A stretch of 64,000 nt of DNA from Mytilus trossulus (Eukaryota > Mollusca > Bivalvia > Mytilida > Mytilidae), in contig NC_086374.1 of NCBI RefSeq assembly GCF_036588685.1, positions 29,566,886 through 29,630,885 on the forward strand, written 5' to 3'. Below, piece by piece: positions 1-11,839 of this stretch; the first letter of the stretch is position 1; the number at the start of each line of letters is the position of its first letter. The position numbers and the translations under genes were made by a program. The notes beneath the pieces were generated by a model. That model was not told where the DNA came from, searched no databases, and was given only the letters and a program-made list of their open reading frames with translations.

Positions 1-776
1 ACGGTATGACTTAATCAATTGGTATTATATGTATCTACAAAATAAGACCTTATTTGTCACCGTACAACTACATCTACATCAGTGCACACTCTGAGTGATT
101 GGTGAATAGGCATGGAACGGCTTGCCTGGTTTTTCAAATCATTCGCCATGAACTGATGTTCTATGAATTGTCACTAAACTGTAGTTGAATTGAGTTAATA
201 AAACCAAAAAAATATTTAATTTCTTTGCATCAAAACAAGGTTTTCTTGATATGCTGCAGAATGCATAATTCACAATTATTTTTAACATCATTACATGAAA
301 ACAAATTAACGTCACCATATGGCATCATTCTTAAACCATTACTTCAAACGAACTTAAATAATCAGTGACTATCATTGTATACCATTTAAGGCATATTTCA
401 ATTGTTTGAGCTTTTGATTTTTTACCATTTGCTTAGGGACTTCCGTTTAGAATTTTTCTCGGAGTTCAGTATCTGTGTTTTTTACTTTGTCAGTCGAGAT
501 TATTTTTTCCTGTGTTCAGCAATCAAACGCTTACTAAAATACTTGCATGTAAAAAAAGCCAACAAATTCTAATGTTGTTGTTCAATGCAAAACTTGTCAT
601 TAATGTTACTACAGTTAATATTGCGTAAACAATTTGATATACCGAAAAAAATATCACGTTTCTCGCTTCATTTTTTTATTTTACCTAAAACGTAGAATGA
701 ATTTTAAACAATCCAAAACACAGCTCACCCCAACAAAGCAGAAATTCTACTACTTTTTTGTTAAAGCTGAAGGAAT
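1..776. other. AT-rich intergenic DNA downstream of the GH31 gene
   Basis: No coding exon is visible. Positions 405-486 carry a fragment of a dispersed repeat whose better copy is at 8256-8463. Confidence 0.5.
405..486 (+). repeat. Dispersed repeat fragment (retroelement-like)
   Basis: The stretch from 'gagcttttgatttt' to 'ggagttcagtat' is similar to 8372-8463 and, in reverse orientation, to 5890-6080. I recall this sequence as abundant in mussel introns; that is memory, not a search. Confidence 0.6.
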
Positions 777-782
777 TTTATT
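777..782 (-). terminator. Poly(A) signal AATAAA of the GH31 gene
   Basis: On the minus strand AATAAA starts 9 nt after the stop codon at 791. This would give a very short 3' UTR. A later signal cannot be excluded. Confidence 0.5.
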
Positions 783-790
783 CAACGTTA

Positions 791-1044
791 CTATAACAAA
801 TCAAATGTTGCTATTTGATCTATAAGAACTTGGTATTTCTTAACCCAATGTCCTCCATCAATGTTTTGTCCATTTAAATTATCTCGCCACTTCCCTTCCG
901 GAAGGTAGATATCCCTTTGTCTAGCTCCTGGATCTAAGATAGGTGCCACCATGAGCCTGTCGCCTACCATAAACTGTGAATCTATATTGTATGTTTCCTT
1001 ATCATCTGGTGCTATCCACCACATTGCACGAATCAACGGATAGC
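791..1044 (-). CDS. GH31 gene, terminal coding exon 2
   Basis: This exon begins after the acceptor ATAATTTCAG and completes the split Gly codon, reading 'HG|YPLIRAMWW', which matches the usual GH31 sequence at this point. It encodes residues 563-646 and ends with TAG. The last residues, 'QIATFDLL', are a typical GH31 family end, so the gene is complete at its 3' end. Confidence 0.9.
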
Positions 1045-3266
1045 CTGAAATTATAAAATAAAACTTGGCGATTACAAAGAAAAACATGACAGAAGTGGCA
1101 AACACCTATGTCATTTGGTTTCTTGTGAAAGTTATCTCATTTGAAATCATAAAACATTTTCTTATCTTCAAAGAGAAGTTTAACTTTACTAATCATTTCT
1201 TTGTAAACTATAATAACCCTTAAAGACAATTCACTTTAGGACATACATTCACATTTGAAAACTTCAGAGAAAAAAACAAGTGTTCCATTCCATTAACATT
1301 AAAAGGTTCATTTTTAATCTATGTTCTAGAGTATGGCTAAATACTTTATCCAGTAGTCAACGATTTGGTATCAACAAAAAATTAAACATCTAAATATTTT
1401 AACAACTAACAATTATTAAATTGGCTTATTGTGAACAAAGCTTAATATTATTTGAAAAAGCTTATTACTGTGATATGAGACAAAAACTGACGTCGCTAAC
1501 GAATCAGTATGCACAATGAAGGTAAAGTAATAAACGGTTTATTTTTGTTGACTTACAGTACTGAAAAATATACACTTACCATGCTGCACAGCTTTTTCGG
1601 CATAACTAAGCAGTAAAGGTGTTACAACTGTTTCGTGAATTCTGACCATTGTATGTGCTATCTCAATAACTTCTTTATCATAGTCCCATGGAGTGAAGGA
1701 GAACTGCATAGCAGGAAGGTACGCTGTCAGTTGTAACCATCTTATATACAGTTCACGATCTGGCAAAATGATGTCCTTGGCTAAAACTTCTCCATAACCA
1801 TTACCTCCTATCATATCTGGTAAAACAAATGGATAACCTAGGATACCAAAGGTTAAAGCTGTAGGTATAATTGTCCTCAGTCCATTTGCATAGCCCCAAC
1901 GTGATTCTTTGTCTGCCATTCGAACAAAAATAGGATGTTTCTGTGATTTATATCCACATCTCACTTCTATCAAGTTCCCATGGTTACTCACCATTTCCAC
2001 ATATTTTGTTGCAAATATGTTTGGATTATTCATTGTTTGATGAGAACTGAATGGTATTGGAATGAAAGTTCTTTCTCCGGCGTCGAATTTAAAAGAATCA
2101 ATACCATAGTTTTCTTTCATCATTTGCAATCGGTTATTGTACCATGAAGTTGCATTTGGGTTTGAAGGGTCAATTATTGCCCCTATTCCTTGCCACCATT
2201 GGACAAGAGCTGGTACGTTTCCAGAAGAATCTCTGAGCCAGTAGTTGGGTTGTGTTCCCTCAGTAAAGGCTTTCGAATCCAGATTAGCAAATGGCGTTAC
2301 CCAAACAGTTACCCTGAAACCTTTTTGTTTTAACTGTTTAATCATTTCGATAGGATCATGGAATTTTTCGGAATCAAAATCAAAGTCCCCATATTTTGTT
2401 GAATACATATCGTCTATCTCAATCTGGCTGTTTGGGAACCCATATTCGTTTATCTCATTGGCATATCGGAGTATTTTCTCTTGATTTATATCAACTTTGT
2501 ACTTTGCCCATGTTGACCAAATTGGACTTTTAATCATTCGCAAATCAGGAATATTTTCTGGTTTATCCATAATTCTTTGTCTTAATTTCTGGAATACTGT
2601 AAGGATATCATTATCTTTGCAAACAGTGTACTTTAATATTGGATAGTCATCATTTTGCTTTCGTAATGCGTTACTATACTTTGCCTTAAAACACATCAGT
2701 TGCGACCCAGATGAGTTAAAACTAGCATGTAAAGGAACTGATTGGTCTACAAAAATTGCAACACCGTTAGAATTAATCCAAAACGGTTCTAAAACATTTC
2801 CAAACGATCCTTTGATAACAACTACATCTTCAGAGACGAATTCTTGTAGTTCTATTTCATTTTCCCTAAAAGGCCATCGTTGATAATGCAACTCTGATCC
2901 TCCATACCAGTATGCGTCTTCTAAGGATATACAGTCATGTGGTTCAAAGTCCAAACTTGTAACTGTCCATGTTATAACCTGACATCCAACTTCCCCAATC
3001 ATTTCTTGATTAACAATGACAGATCCATATCGAGGCCAGGTTATTGAGAGAGAACCATCATCTGATGGTGGCGATATTTCTGAACTAGTTTTTTTCAATA
3101 TCGAAGGTAGAAAAATTTCGGCGAAAACAGTATCTTGTTCACATATTATCTTATTCTGAAGTGGATCATGTCGTACGCTTTGACAAGAGTCTTTTGTACA
3201 GAAACTGTCAGATTCAACATATTCTACTAGATATAAGAATAAGCATAGAAAGCATCGAAATTCCAT
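791..3266 (-). CDS. Glycoside hydrolase family 31, MYORG-like alpha-glycosidase (2 exons, 646 aa)
   Basis: CDS joins 3266-1580 and 1044-791. The start is the first ATG after an in-frame-compatible 5' UTR splice acceptor at 3286/3285. Residues 1 to about 19 form a hydrophobic signal sequence or anchor, so the enzyme should act in the secretory pathway or outside the cell. The family signature is clear: 'SPIWSTWAKYK' near 250, 'EIDDMY' near 284, the nucleophile motif 'FKFDAGE' with Asp395, and 'RMADKESRWGYANGL' with Asp452, which lies 57 residues on and is the likely acid/base. 'GYPFVLPDMIGG' near 480 follows. The C-terminal part is the beta-sandwich end of GH31 ('VGDRLMVAPILDPG', 'YLPEGKWRD'). 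Vertebrate MYORG (about 714 aa) is an ER/Golgi alpha-galactosidase, but substrate cannot be read from this sequence. The length and both catalytic acids argue for an intact, active enzyme. Calling it a MYORG orthologue rather than one of several invertebrate paralogues is inference. Confidence 0.9.
1580..3266 (-). CDS. GH31 gene, coding exon 1
   Basis: This exon is 1687 nt and encodes residues 1-562 plus one base of codon 563. It ends at a strong donor, CATG|GTAAGT. It holds the signal sequence, the N-terminal beta domain and the whole catalytic barrel with both predicted catalytic aspartates. A codon TTG three codons upstream of the ATG keeps the frame open but is not a plausible animal start. 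Confidence 0.9.
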
Positions 3267-3284
3267 TTCAAACAAAACTGTCTA

Positions 3285-3298
3285 TCTGAAATTAAAAA
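3285..3298 (-). promoter_or_regulatory. 5' UTR splice acceptor of the GH31 gene
   Basis: On the minus strand, TTTTTTAATTTCAG precedes ATAGACAG, 19 nt before the ATG. This indicates at least one noncoding 5' exon upstream, so the promoter lies at a higher coordinate than 3300. I could not locate that exon. Confidence 0.55.
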
Positions 3299-3447
3299 AG
3301 ATATAAATAAGCTAAAAACAAGACACATTTAAATTATTAATATCAGCTACTGTCAGCCTGGCTGCTGTCCATGCATCCCCCTTGATGCGAATCCACAATG
3401 AGTCAATACACTACAACGGAGGAAATTTACTTAACAGGCGACTATTC

Positions 3448-3660
3448 TAGATATAGGAAGATGTGGTGTGAGTGCCAATGAGACAACTCTCCATCCAAAT
3501 AACAATTTAAAAAGTAAACCATTATAGGTTAAAGTACGGCCTTCAACACGGAGCCTTGGCTCACACCGAACAACAAGCTATAAAGGGCCCCAAAATTACT
3601 AGTGTAAAACCATTCAAACGGGAAAACCAACGGTCTAATCTATATAAACAAAACGAGTTC
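3448..3660 (+). repeat. Dispersed repeat, 'aggaagatgtggtgtgagtg' family
   Basis: This is the fullest forward copy of a short interspersed family. Related stretches occur at 19465-19504, 39340-39440, 60118-60478 and 63645-63705, and in reverse at 11925-12050. The copies differ in length and divergence, as expected of a retroposed family. Confidence 0.7.
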
Positions 3661-6600
3661 TGTTTACTTTAGATCACAGACTGCGAAAACATGTCCTGTT
3701 GAGTTGAACCGTAAAAACATAGTTATGGTTAGGAAAGCTCGCAATTGAGACCAAAAATTTGTGTAGCATCGCGGATTTCAGTCGTTAATTCTCATTACTC
3801 TACTCGAATAGCTTTTTTGTGAGGAGCTCACACCTGTTGCAGAAATTCGTATTGTGGAGGTTTAGTGAACTAGCGTAGCTAATTGAGATATGTATATACC
3901 ATCAATTGGCAGAGGTTATGCAACTGCTGAGAAATATAAAGTAAGCGATTGGAAATTTCAAATTATCGCACTCTTGCTTTTGAATTGAAAGAATTATCAT
4001 TTCATTGCATACAATGAAATCATCATCTGTGTTGGAGATAGCGTTTCTTATTTAGTTATATTGGAATACTGAATGAAACCAATATTTAAGTATTTAGACC
4101 GATGAAATAATCTCATTTTGTTTTATTCCAATACATCCATAATTGACATTATATTTTTATCTCATAATGAGGCATCGTAAACATTTTGAAAATACAAACA
4201 CATGACTGTACAGCTGTCTATTTCAAATGTAACATTCAATTTGGCTATTTTAAAAAGTGTTTTCAATAAATATTTTTAATTCTGTGTCGCTTTATTTAGC
4301 TGGTCTCATAATTTCTGTATATTGTCGGTTTAAATTTAGAAAAAGAAGGTCATGTTTTAGGACTTTTGTGTCCCTTGTGTTTCAATGGCATTCATGAACG
4401 AAGCATGGTATGAGTGGCCGTTCGTGTCATTTGCGCGATATTGCATGGAACTTAGTATAGATACCTCACTTAGATGTACACTTTTTGAATAAACATTGCA
4501 ATAATCATACAAATTGCATACTTACTATTAATAGTATCTTTTTCTCGTGTGTTTATATAATAATACTAGTATATATAGCGGTACACATAATAGTCAGTCA
4601 AGGTTAAGATCAATCTAAAAATAAACAATAATAAGATTATTTTTTACCTGCAAAATACGTGTATCATGTATGGAATTGTTCTGTTCTTTTATGTTCTTTT
4701 CATGGTGTCAGGTTTATTGATACATATTGATATTGACAATCTAATCAGTTTCTATTCAAATATTCACATTTAAACCATACTGCTTTTGTATTTTAATCTG
4801 TCAGCTTCTATCTCCTGTACTTACAGTATTATTGATATGAGATTTAGTCAACTACGTACGACATTGCTTTTGGCGATAACATTGTGTTTTCAAACAATTT
4901 AAAAAAATGTCAGGTTCATTTTGAAGTAAACACAAATGTGAACTTGATCATGTTAATTGGCTAACTGATCTACAAAATGTATTCCCAGATTGTATGACTT
5001 GTATGTAAACGTAAACTGCTGAAACTAGTCCATTTATAAATTATGGCATTTTTAACGTTTTTGATTTGAGCGTCAATAGTAAGTAATTTTTTAGGTAACG
5101 CGCGTCTAGCGTACACAATTATCATTTTGGTTTCTATGATGAGTTTATATATAAACACTTGGTCGATGCCATTGCTGGTGGAGTTTTTTCTTTTAAGTTA
5201 TCACTAGCCCATTTGTAATCACTTCAGAGTTAACATGAATTACATTAGTATGGACATAATTCTATAGAACCTGTGTTTGAGAAAACCTATCGGATTTTTG
5301 GGTCCCAAATAATCTTGAACTTCTATCTTTATATTTGGTCTTCTAAACGTTTTGGATTCGAGCGTCAATATTCAATGAGTCTTTGTTTAGCGTCTGTTGT
5401 ACAAAATTGTATTTCTTGTATCTATTGTGAGCTAAAGTAGTGAACATTTAATAATTGAACAATTTATTTTATAACTTTGCTTCAGATCTCTTCTCTTAAT
5501 CATAGTTTTTAATTATAAGACTGTTTGACAAAAAATTTTAATTTCTTAAAAGTTAATTGCAATAAGCTTAGTTCGTTAACCAATGAAATATACAGAATTA
5601 TTAAAAAGACATTTTCTTTGAACAGTTCTGCTGTGAAAATCGACTTTTGATTAAAACAAACTTCTTTTGGAAGTCGAAAAATCATAAATATTCCTTTAAC
5701 TGCAGACGTTACCCTAATCTTAACTGTAAAAACGATGTCCATATTTCAGCAAAATACGGGGAAATGAGGACACACAAAAAAATATACTCTCTAGAGATGA
5801 TGTCTTTTGTTATAAAAAGAGCATTTTTCTATTAAAGATTCATTACATTTCCTTTAGGTTTAGCCTAGTTATTCCTCCACTTTAACCACAGACAAAAAAG
5901 TTAAATAACAAAAATTCCAAACTCCGATGAAAATCAAAAAACGGAATCAAATGGCAAAGTCAAAAGCTCAATAACATTAAACGTCGTGGGTGGTTAGCGA
6001 CTGTCATATTCCTGACTTGCTACAGGCATTTCCTCGTGTAGAAAATGGTGGAATGAATGGGTTTTTGCAGTCGCATAAAATTATGCTATATTGAAATATG
6101 TGTGAACAAAACAAACATACATAAAAGGTAAAAATGTCAAAACTAGAACGTCAATGTTGACGATGCAAACGATGGCCTTCCAGCTGTTTTTAATCGGGCA
6201 CCAATGGTATGTTTGACGCATTAAAATTAATAAACATGGTGAGTTTTTACATCGCTATCTTTATTAAAACACTTAATGATATTTGATCAGACATGACATT
6301 TGATGTGCAAAGGGTCATTATAAATCCTACTTTAAACAAGCTTACCTTTCACCTCCTTCAAATTCTAGGGAAAAAAATCTTGAGTCTTCTGTTTTTCGCC
6401 CGACTTAAACAAGATTCCAAATACCCCATGGATTATTTGACAGAAGGATAAAAAGAAACAATTCTTTATGTAATAGCAAGTATTTTCACACCCGAGAGTG
6501 TACAATTCTCCAACAAGATATATTGAGATGTAATGTCAATGAACAAGTATTTCATTTTAGAAACTGTACTAACTGTAAAATTTTTATAATATGAGCAATT

Positions 6601-6678
6601 GTTTAGCAATTTCACAAAAAAATCACATATCTAACTATACCAGGGATGTGAACAACAAATATCGTCTAACGTTACGGA
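3661..6678. other. Intergenic DNA with decayed repeats
   Basis: No supported exon. Diverged pieces of the 'gcgtttcgtctacat' family lie near 5035-5160 and 5290-5420. A reverse copy of the 8256-8463 repeat is at about 5890-6080. Confidence 0.5.
5890..6080 (-). repeat. Dispersed repeat, reverse copy of the 8256-8463 family
   Basis: The reverse complement matches 8290-8460 through 'ccatcattttctac', 'gtcaggaatatgacag' and 'gagcttttgattttgcc'. Confidence 0.6.
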
Positions 6679-6945
6679 TTAAAGTGCAGCCTTTGCGGAT
6701 TGGTATATGTTGGTGAAACCAAAGGAAGCTTTAATGCGACCATATATCAAAACAACAACGCAAATGACAATGATTATCGACCCTTCAATCTGATCATTCA
6801 ATCTTTCTATGTGTGAATTTGCATCATTAAAAATGTATATACCATCAGACAAACAATCATCATCTTGCAACACCTCTGGTAGATAAGAGGGAGAATACTG
6901 AATTCGAGAATTGGGATCTGCGAAATCATACGGGCGTAATGACAT
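6679..6945 (-). CDS. Candidate small single-pass membrane protein or terminal exon (88 aa)
   Basis: I do not recognise this protein. The frame has the look of real coding sequence: an acidic, Pro/Tyr-rich N-terminal part ('SPSYLPEVLQDDD'), one hydrophobic segment at about residues 55-70 ('SIIIVICVVVLIYG'), and a short basic tail ending 'IYQSAKAAL'. The frame stays open upstream of the ATG to a TGA near 6987, and those extra residues ('RRHSYVYTVPSI') also look protein-like. It may therefore be the last exon of a longer minus-strand gene. The only near acceptor (GAATTGAG) has a poor pyrimidine tract. It could equally be a chance frame. It lies between the GH31 gene and the Met-Gly-Cys gene, all on the same strand. 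Confidence 0.35.
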   Translation of the reverse strand: MSLRPYDFADPNSRIQYSPSYLPEVLQDDDCLSDGIYIFNDANSHIERLNDQIEGSIIIVICVVVLIYGRIKASFGFTNIYQSAKAAL

Positions 6946-7379
6946 AATAGATGGTACAGTGTATACGTAACTATGTCTCCTCGGTGTCTCAATTCACGAT
7001 TTTCTACTTTTTATTTAGAAGTCGGTAAGTATTCATTTTAAGCCAAAATATTAAAAATCCAAAAACTGACGGGCTAATATAATCTAAAAGAACAAACAGT
7101 ATAGTCAAAGCCGGGCATGGAATAAGAGCTTTACATGAGCCTGATATATATTTATAACTTACGTTTGAAAACTACTGTTACAAATGCCCGTCCAAAGCAA
7201 TACAAATTTACAATTATCATTTCGGAGATTGCCAGTAACAGACTTTTCATACCGGTACACATGGGAAAGAACAAACGGAGAAAGGACAGTCACACATTTC
7301 AAAACTTTCCTTTGCCAAGAAAGGTCTCCATGCCACAGACTTGGGGAATATCGTTCATCATAAATCAGCTCAATGAAAA

Positions 7380-7610
7380 ACAGTTACCTTCTTAAAATAC
7401 TAGTCTGTACATATCATCTTGGATACCTTAGCCGTATTTGGCACAACTTTTTGGAATTTTGGATCCTTAATGCTCTTCAACTTTGTATTTGTTTGGTTTA
7501 TAACTATTTCGATATGAGCATCACTGATGAGTCTCATGTAGACGAAACGCGCGCCTGGCGTACTAAATTATAATCCTGTACCTTTGATAACTATATACCT
7601 ATATTTAACC
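7380..7610 (-). repeat. Dispersed repeat, 'gacgaaacgcgcgcctggcg' family
   Basis: This copy contains 'gatgagtctcatgtagacg'. It matches 34350-34520 in reverse orientation ('cgtctacataagactcatc'). Small frames through it are not genes. Confidence 0.65.
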
Positions 7611-8255
7611 AATTGTGACTAAAATGTTCAATTAAAAATACGGATAGAATGTAGATTGCAATGTCTTTTTTTCATAGATGACAAATCATATTCTGTAAAA
7701 AGCAACTCATATCAAACATTTTTTTTTTAAAACATTATGACTTCTTGATTGAAGACATATCGGTAAAGATTTAAAGACACATTTTTCATCAAACAATCCC
7801 ATGGGAATAAACTGTAATGTTCTTCTTGTTGATTTATGGCCACTGTGACTAAGTCAGTGGCCTAACAATAAAAAAAATGGATGCATTATACAAATAACCT
7901 AAGGATCATTTACCTTATAATTTTGTTTGGTGTTACTGCCAAGATTGTTTTCTGCTATGCGCTTTGTCTATATGCCTTTTTGTGTTTCTTTGTTACATAT
8001 ATGAAATGGCTCTGTACTTATACATTCCGTCATTGTGTTATTGTACTATGGTTAATTTGTGTATTTTGTTCTTTAATTTTAACTATAAGCTTGGTCTGTA
8101 TGCCATTCTGTGCTTGTTTGTTACATGTTTGTATGTTTTGTTTTTCTTTTAAGGATTATATCACAATTTTGACTGCTGTATTATTGACATTTTCACCTAT
8201 AATGTCTGTTTGTTTTGTTAGCGCATTGTTGTCAATATAATGAAATTTGATGTGA

Positions 8256-8470
8256 CTATCATACAAGTGAGAGGTTTAGCTAGCTATAAAACCAGGTTCA
8301 ATCCATCATTTTCTACATGAGAAAATACCTGAACCAAGTCAGGAATATGACAGTTGTTATCCATTCATTTAATGTGTTTGAGCTTTTGATTTTGCCAATG
8401 ATTTTGGACTTTCCATTTGGAATTTTCCTCAGAGTTCAGTATTTTTATGATTTTACTTTTCACCCTCAGT
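8256..8470 (+). repeat. Dispersed repeat, retroelement-like
   Basis: This is the best forward copy of the family that also appears at 405-486 and 5890-6080. The 102-codon frame at 8317-8625 runs through it and has no recognisable domain. Confidence 0.6.
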
Positions 8471-8639
8471 TAGGTCGAAATTGGTTTCGTAATTTTAGAG
8501 GAGAAGATGGTCCAAAGACAAACAACAGACGGCAACAGATCACAGGTGATAGCGAATACGTATATGGTCCTATGGGCAATGCGAGACAAAACAAAACCAA
8601 ATTATTTAATGGAATTTTGTCATGATAAATTTATTAATA

Positions 8640-11507
8640 TCTGGCAATACGACAGCTTATTTCTTAATATCATATAAATAAAGTGGAAGGAATATAAATA
8701 TCACAGTTAAAATAACAACAACTATCAACACCTAGTGATCTCTGACCTACATATATCTTGTATATACAATACATTTCATTAACTCCTGTTTCACAATTCA
8801 ATTATTACAGCTAGGCCATGTAAAAAAACACATTCCGAGTTGCATTATAAAACAATAGTAATTGATGACCCTTAATCAACTAATAAGATATATAAATTTA
8901 GTAGAATTACAGAAATGATTTATTAATTCAATGCCAATTATACAAGATGATTTCTCAATGGTGAGAAGTCAACAACACCATTTGTCTTTTTTTCCTTCTA
9001 GAATTACAAAGCTACCTGCAAATAATACTGAGAAAACCATGGATATGTATCATCTATGAAGATCTTTGATAATGTAAATTGTATAAATGAGGATTAACCT
9101 GTAATAAAACAATTTCATACAAAAGAAAAAAGGCAAATCTTTTTCATTACAGTTTTCATTCTGATGAAATTTTCAAATTAATGAAAACAAAGTTCAATTG
9201 GAAAATTTACAATACTTTTTTACTTATACATAGTTCACAAAATATAATTAATATCTTAGACATTTTCCTAACCAAACAGTATATGTGACAGTACACATGA
9301 GACTTCATTCATCATATTGTTTCACACATATTGTACAAAAACATTTATATTAATACACTTAATGCTGTACTAAAATTAGTCTTATTAAGTTTTCTTTTTG
9401 GTAGTGTCAGTATTGAAAGAGGGCGGCAGGACCTATTGCAGGACATCAGGATTGGGTGTTTTTAATCTTGGGATTTCGGGATTGACCCTTCCGGGTTCCA
9501 GGATTTCTTTTTCGAATTTCAGGATGTCAGGGTTTAAATTTGATAAATTCAGGCCCTCAGGATTTCATGTTTTTAAGCCTGGGATTTCGAGATCAGGACC
9601 CCTCCAACCCTCCCCCCTCTTAAAACAAATTCACTAGACAGATATAAATAAAATCAAGGAAATTTTCAGTGCAGATTTCTTTCACAGGAAATTCTGTAAA
9701 TGTTAAAAGGGAACAACATCTACAAGTATTGGTATCTGCTAATACATGTACTGTCCCTGCATTAGGACATTCTAGCAAATGGAAATAAACCTCATGTATA
9801 CCCACTAAACAATTTTTCATGGTACTAAAGTTTACAGGAAAAATGACACAACATTAATTAGGGTAAAATAGCATAAAACAATGTGTCATGGTATTAAAAT
9901 TTACAAGAAATTGCAACTGTCTCAAAAGATTAAATGCAATTTCATATATTGCTTCTACCTATGTTTTTTCTATTGTTCGCATATTTATACATTAACATCA
10001 TACTGATACTTTTCTGTAAATTAAAAATTTCTCAAGATAATTCTCTTTTAATTTAGTTCATTTTTAAGAAATTTCTTTGATCATGTCATGTTTTTACCAT
10101 TAACATTTTATTTCACTTTGTAAAAGCAAAATTCATTCTTATTTAGACTGGAAAAATATATACATTATAAAGGCATGTTTTGTATAAAATGAGCATTTGT
10201 CATTAAAAATTATAAAAAAACTTTTTTTAATGTACAATTCTAAGTTTCTTACACATTATCCTCCCAGTAAATAAATAGGTTTTTTGGAGCAAAATCATGT
10301 AAAAATTCAATGATCCCTGATGCGGTTAAATATACAAATATGCATAATAAAGATCATGTTTTCTCAATAATAAGTATAATCATTAACCTCAATACACTAA
10401 ACATCCAAACTAAGGGTACAGTTGATTGAACAAAACATGTGCAAACTTTTGTGTATATATTTACATTAGCTAAATAATCTCTATACTTATCAGGACACAA
10501 CAATTGATTTTAGCCCTCTTTCTTTCATCCAAAATAAGTATTAACAAGTCCAGTCAGTCAGTCTTAAGCTTCACCTTTTATTTTAAAATAGATGAAAACT
10601 ATGTCAAAACTTTCATTGATATAAGCAGATTTTGTGGCAGAAATGCAAATTGTTTGAAAAGATGTTCAGCTTATTATTATGACTTATTTTTAAAAGCACA
10701 GAATATCTTTTATTGATCTAAAATTTTAAAACAACAATGATGTTTGCAATCTAATTTGAATTTTACAACTTTCAATTATGACGGTAAGTGCATAAATACA
10801 AAACACAATTAAGAATAAGATGAAACAAGAGTTTGTAAGTACAACGTATTTCAGACATCTCAAAAACTATATTCATAGAAATAGTTTAAATGTTTAAATA
10901 GTATACTTATGTTTAAAAATAACATTTTAAACAACACACAATGGAAATTTGAAGATTCTTGTAAGATAATTATTTATAAACATAAAACAGATTGATTTTT
11001 TACTGTTTTGGATGACAACTTTTGAAGAAGGCGGGTAGAGGATTTCTAATAAATATAAGGAAAGAAACGCAACAATTTTTGTAATTGATAGTTCAACTTT
11101 AGTTCAACTATAAAAATTCTCAATATTTTATGTACAAGAGGTAAAGTGTGCTTAAGACAGCATTTCATGATCATAGCAGTTACACAAATACAATTATAAA
11201 TGTTCCAAGATTATCATTTTACATTGTAAAAATACATAAATCTAAAAAAAGACAAGTACAAATTGCTGTTCCATTACCTATTAATTTCGTTATGAAAGGT
11301 TAGTTGAGGTAAATAAAAAATTACCCAGTAGAAAGATGTCTGTAACATGAATGTTTAAGTTAAACAATTCAATGTAAACAATTTTTGTAAATAAAATAAA
11401 ACTTAAATTAACCATCATCTGATACAAAAATTAATAGAACAATTTCAGTCTTCTATAAATTTTAACTTCTTTAATGCCATGGTTTACAATAAATAATATA
11501 TCTTTGG
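8640..11507 (-). other. Possible long 3' UTR of the Met-Gly-Cys gene
   Basis: No exon is visible in this 2.9-kb AT-rich stretch directly downstream of the TAG at 11508. Apart from the 9398-9620 insertion it is unusually poor in repeats, which would suit a transcribed 3' UTR. TAATAAA-like sites on the minus strand lie near 8630. This is inference only. Confidence 0.25.
9398..9625 (+). repeat. Dispersed G/T-rich repeat, copy 1
   Basis: It consists of imperfect 'caggatttc / gggatttcg' phrases and ends in C-rich 'ctcccccctcttaaaa'. A diverged reverse copy is at 32935-33165. The 79-codon frame through it is a by-product of the repeat. Confidence 0.7.
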
Positions 11508-11839
11508 CTATCGTTTTACTTCATCTGATTTACCACTGTTTCGACTCGATGCACGTTCATCAATTGTTGACAGTTTCTTCTCCAGTTTTTTAACCTCTTT
11601 TACAATAACTTCCCCAGTATTATTATTTGAAATTGGTTGTTGAATTTTGTCATCATTTGTGCTCTTTTCTGTGATTGGTTGTACGGAGTTCTTCATATGT
11701 TTCTTTTTTTTCTTATGTTTTGATTGGTTGTCAGCATCACCATTTTGTAATGGTAGTTCATATTGCACTTGTCTGGTACTCTGTTGATCAGTATTGTTCT
11801 TCTGGTTCTTATCACCATCTTCTGTCTTAAAATGAACCT
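11508..11839 (-). CDS. Met-Gly-Cys gene, terminal coding exon 4
   Basis: These 332 nt follow the acceptor TTTGTATTTCCAG, complete the split Lys codon ('K|VHFKTEDGD') and end with TAG. The frame stays open upstream of the acceptor into the intron; that part is not coding. Confidence 0.8.

Noticed and set aside
8317-8625. 102-codon plus-strand frame
   Set aside because: It runs through a dispersed repeat present at 405-486 and 5890-6080 and has no domain.
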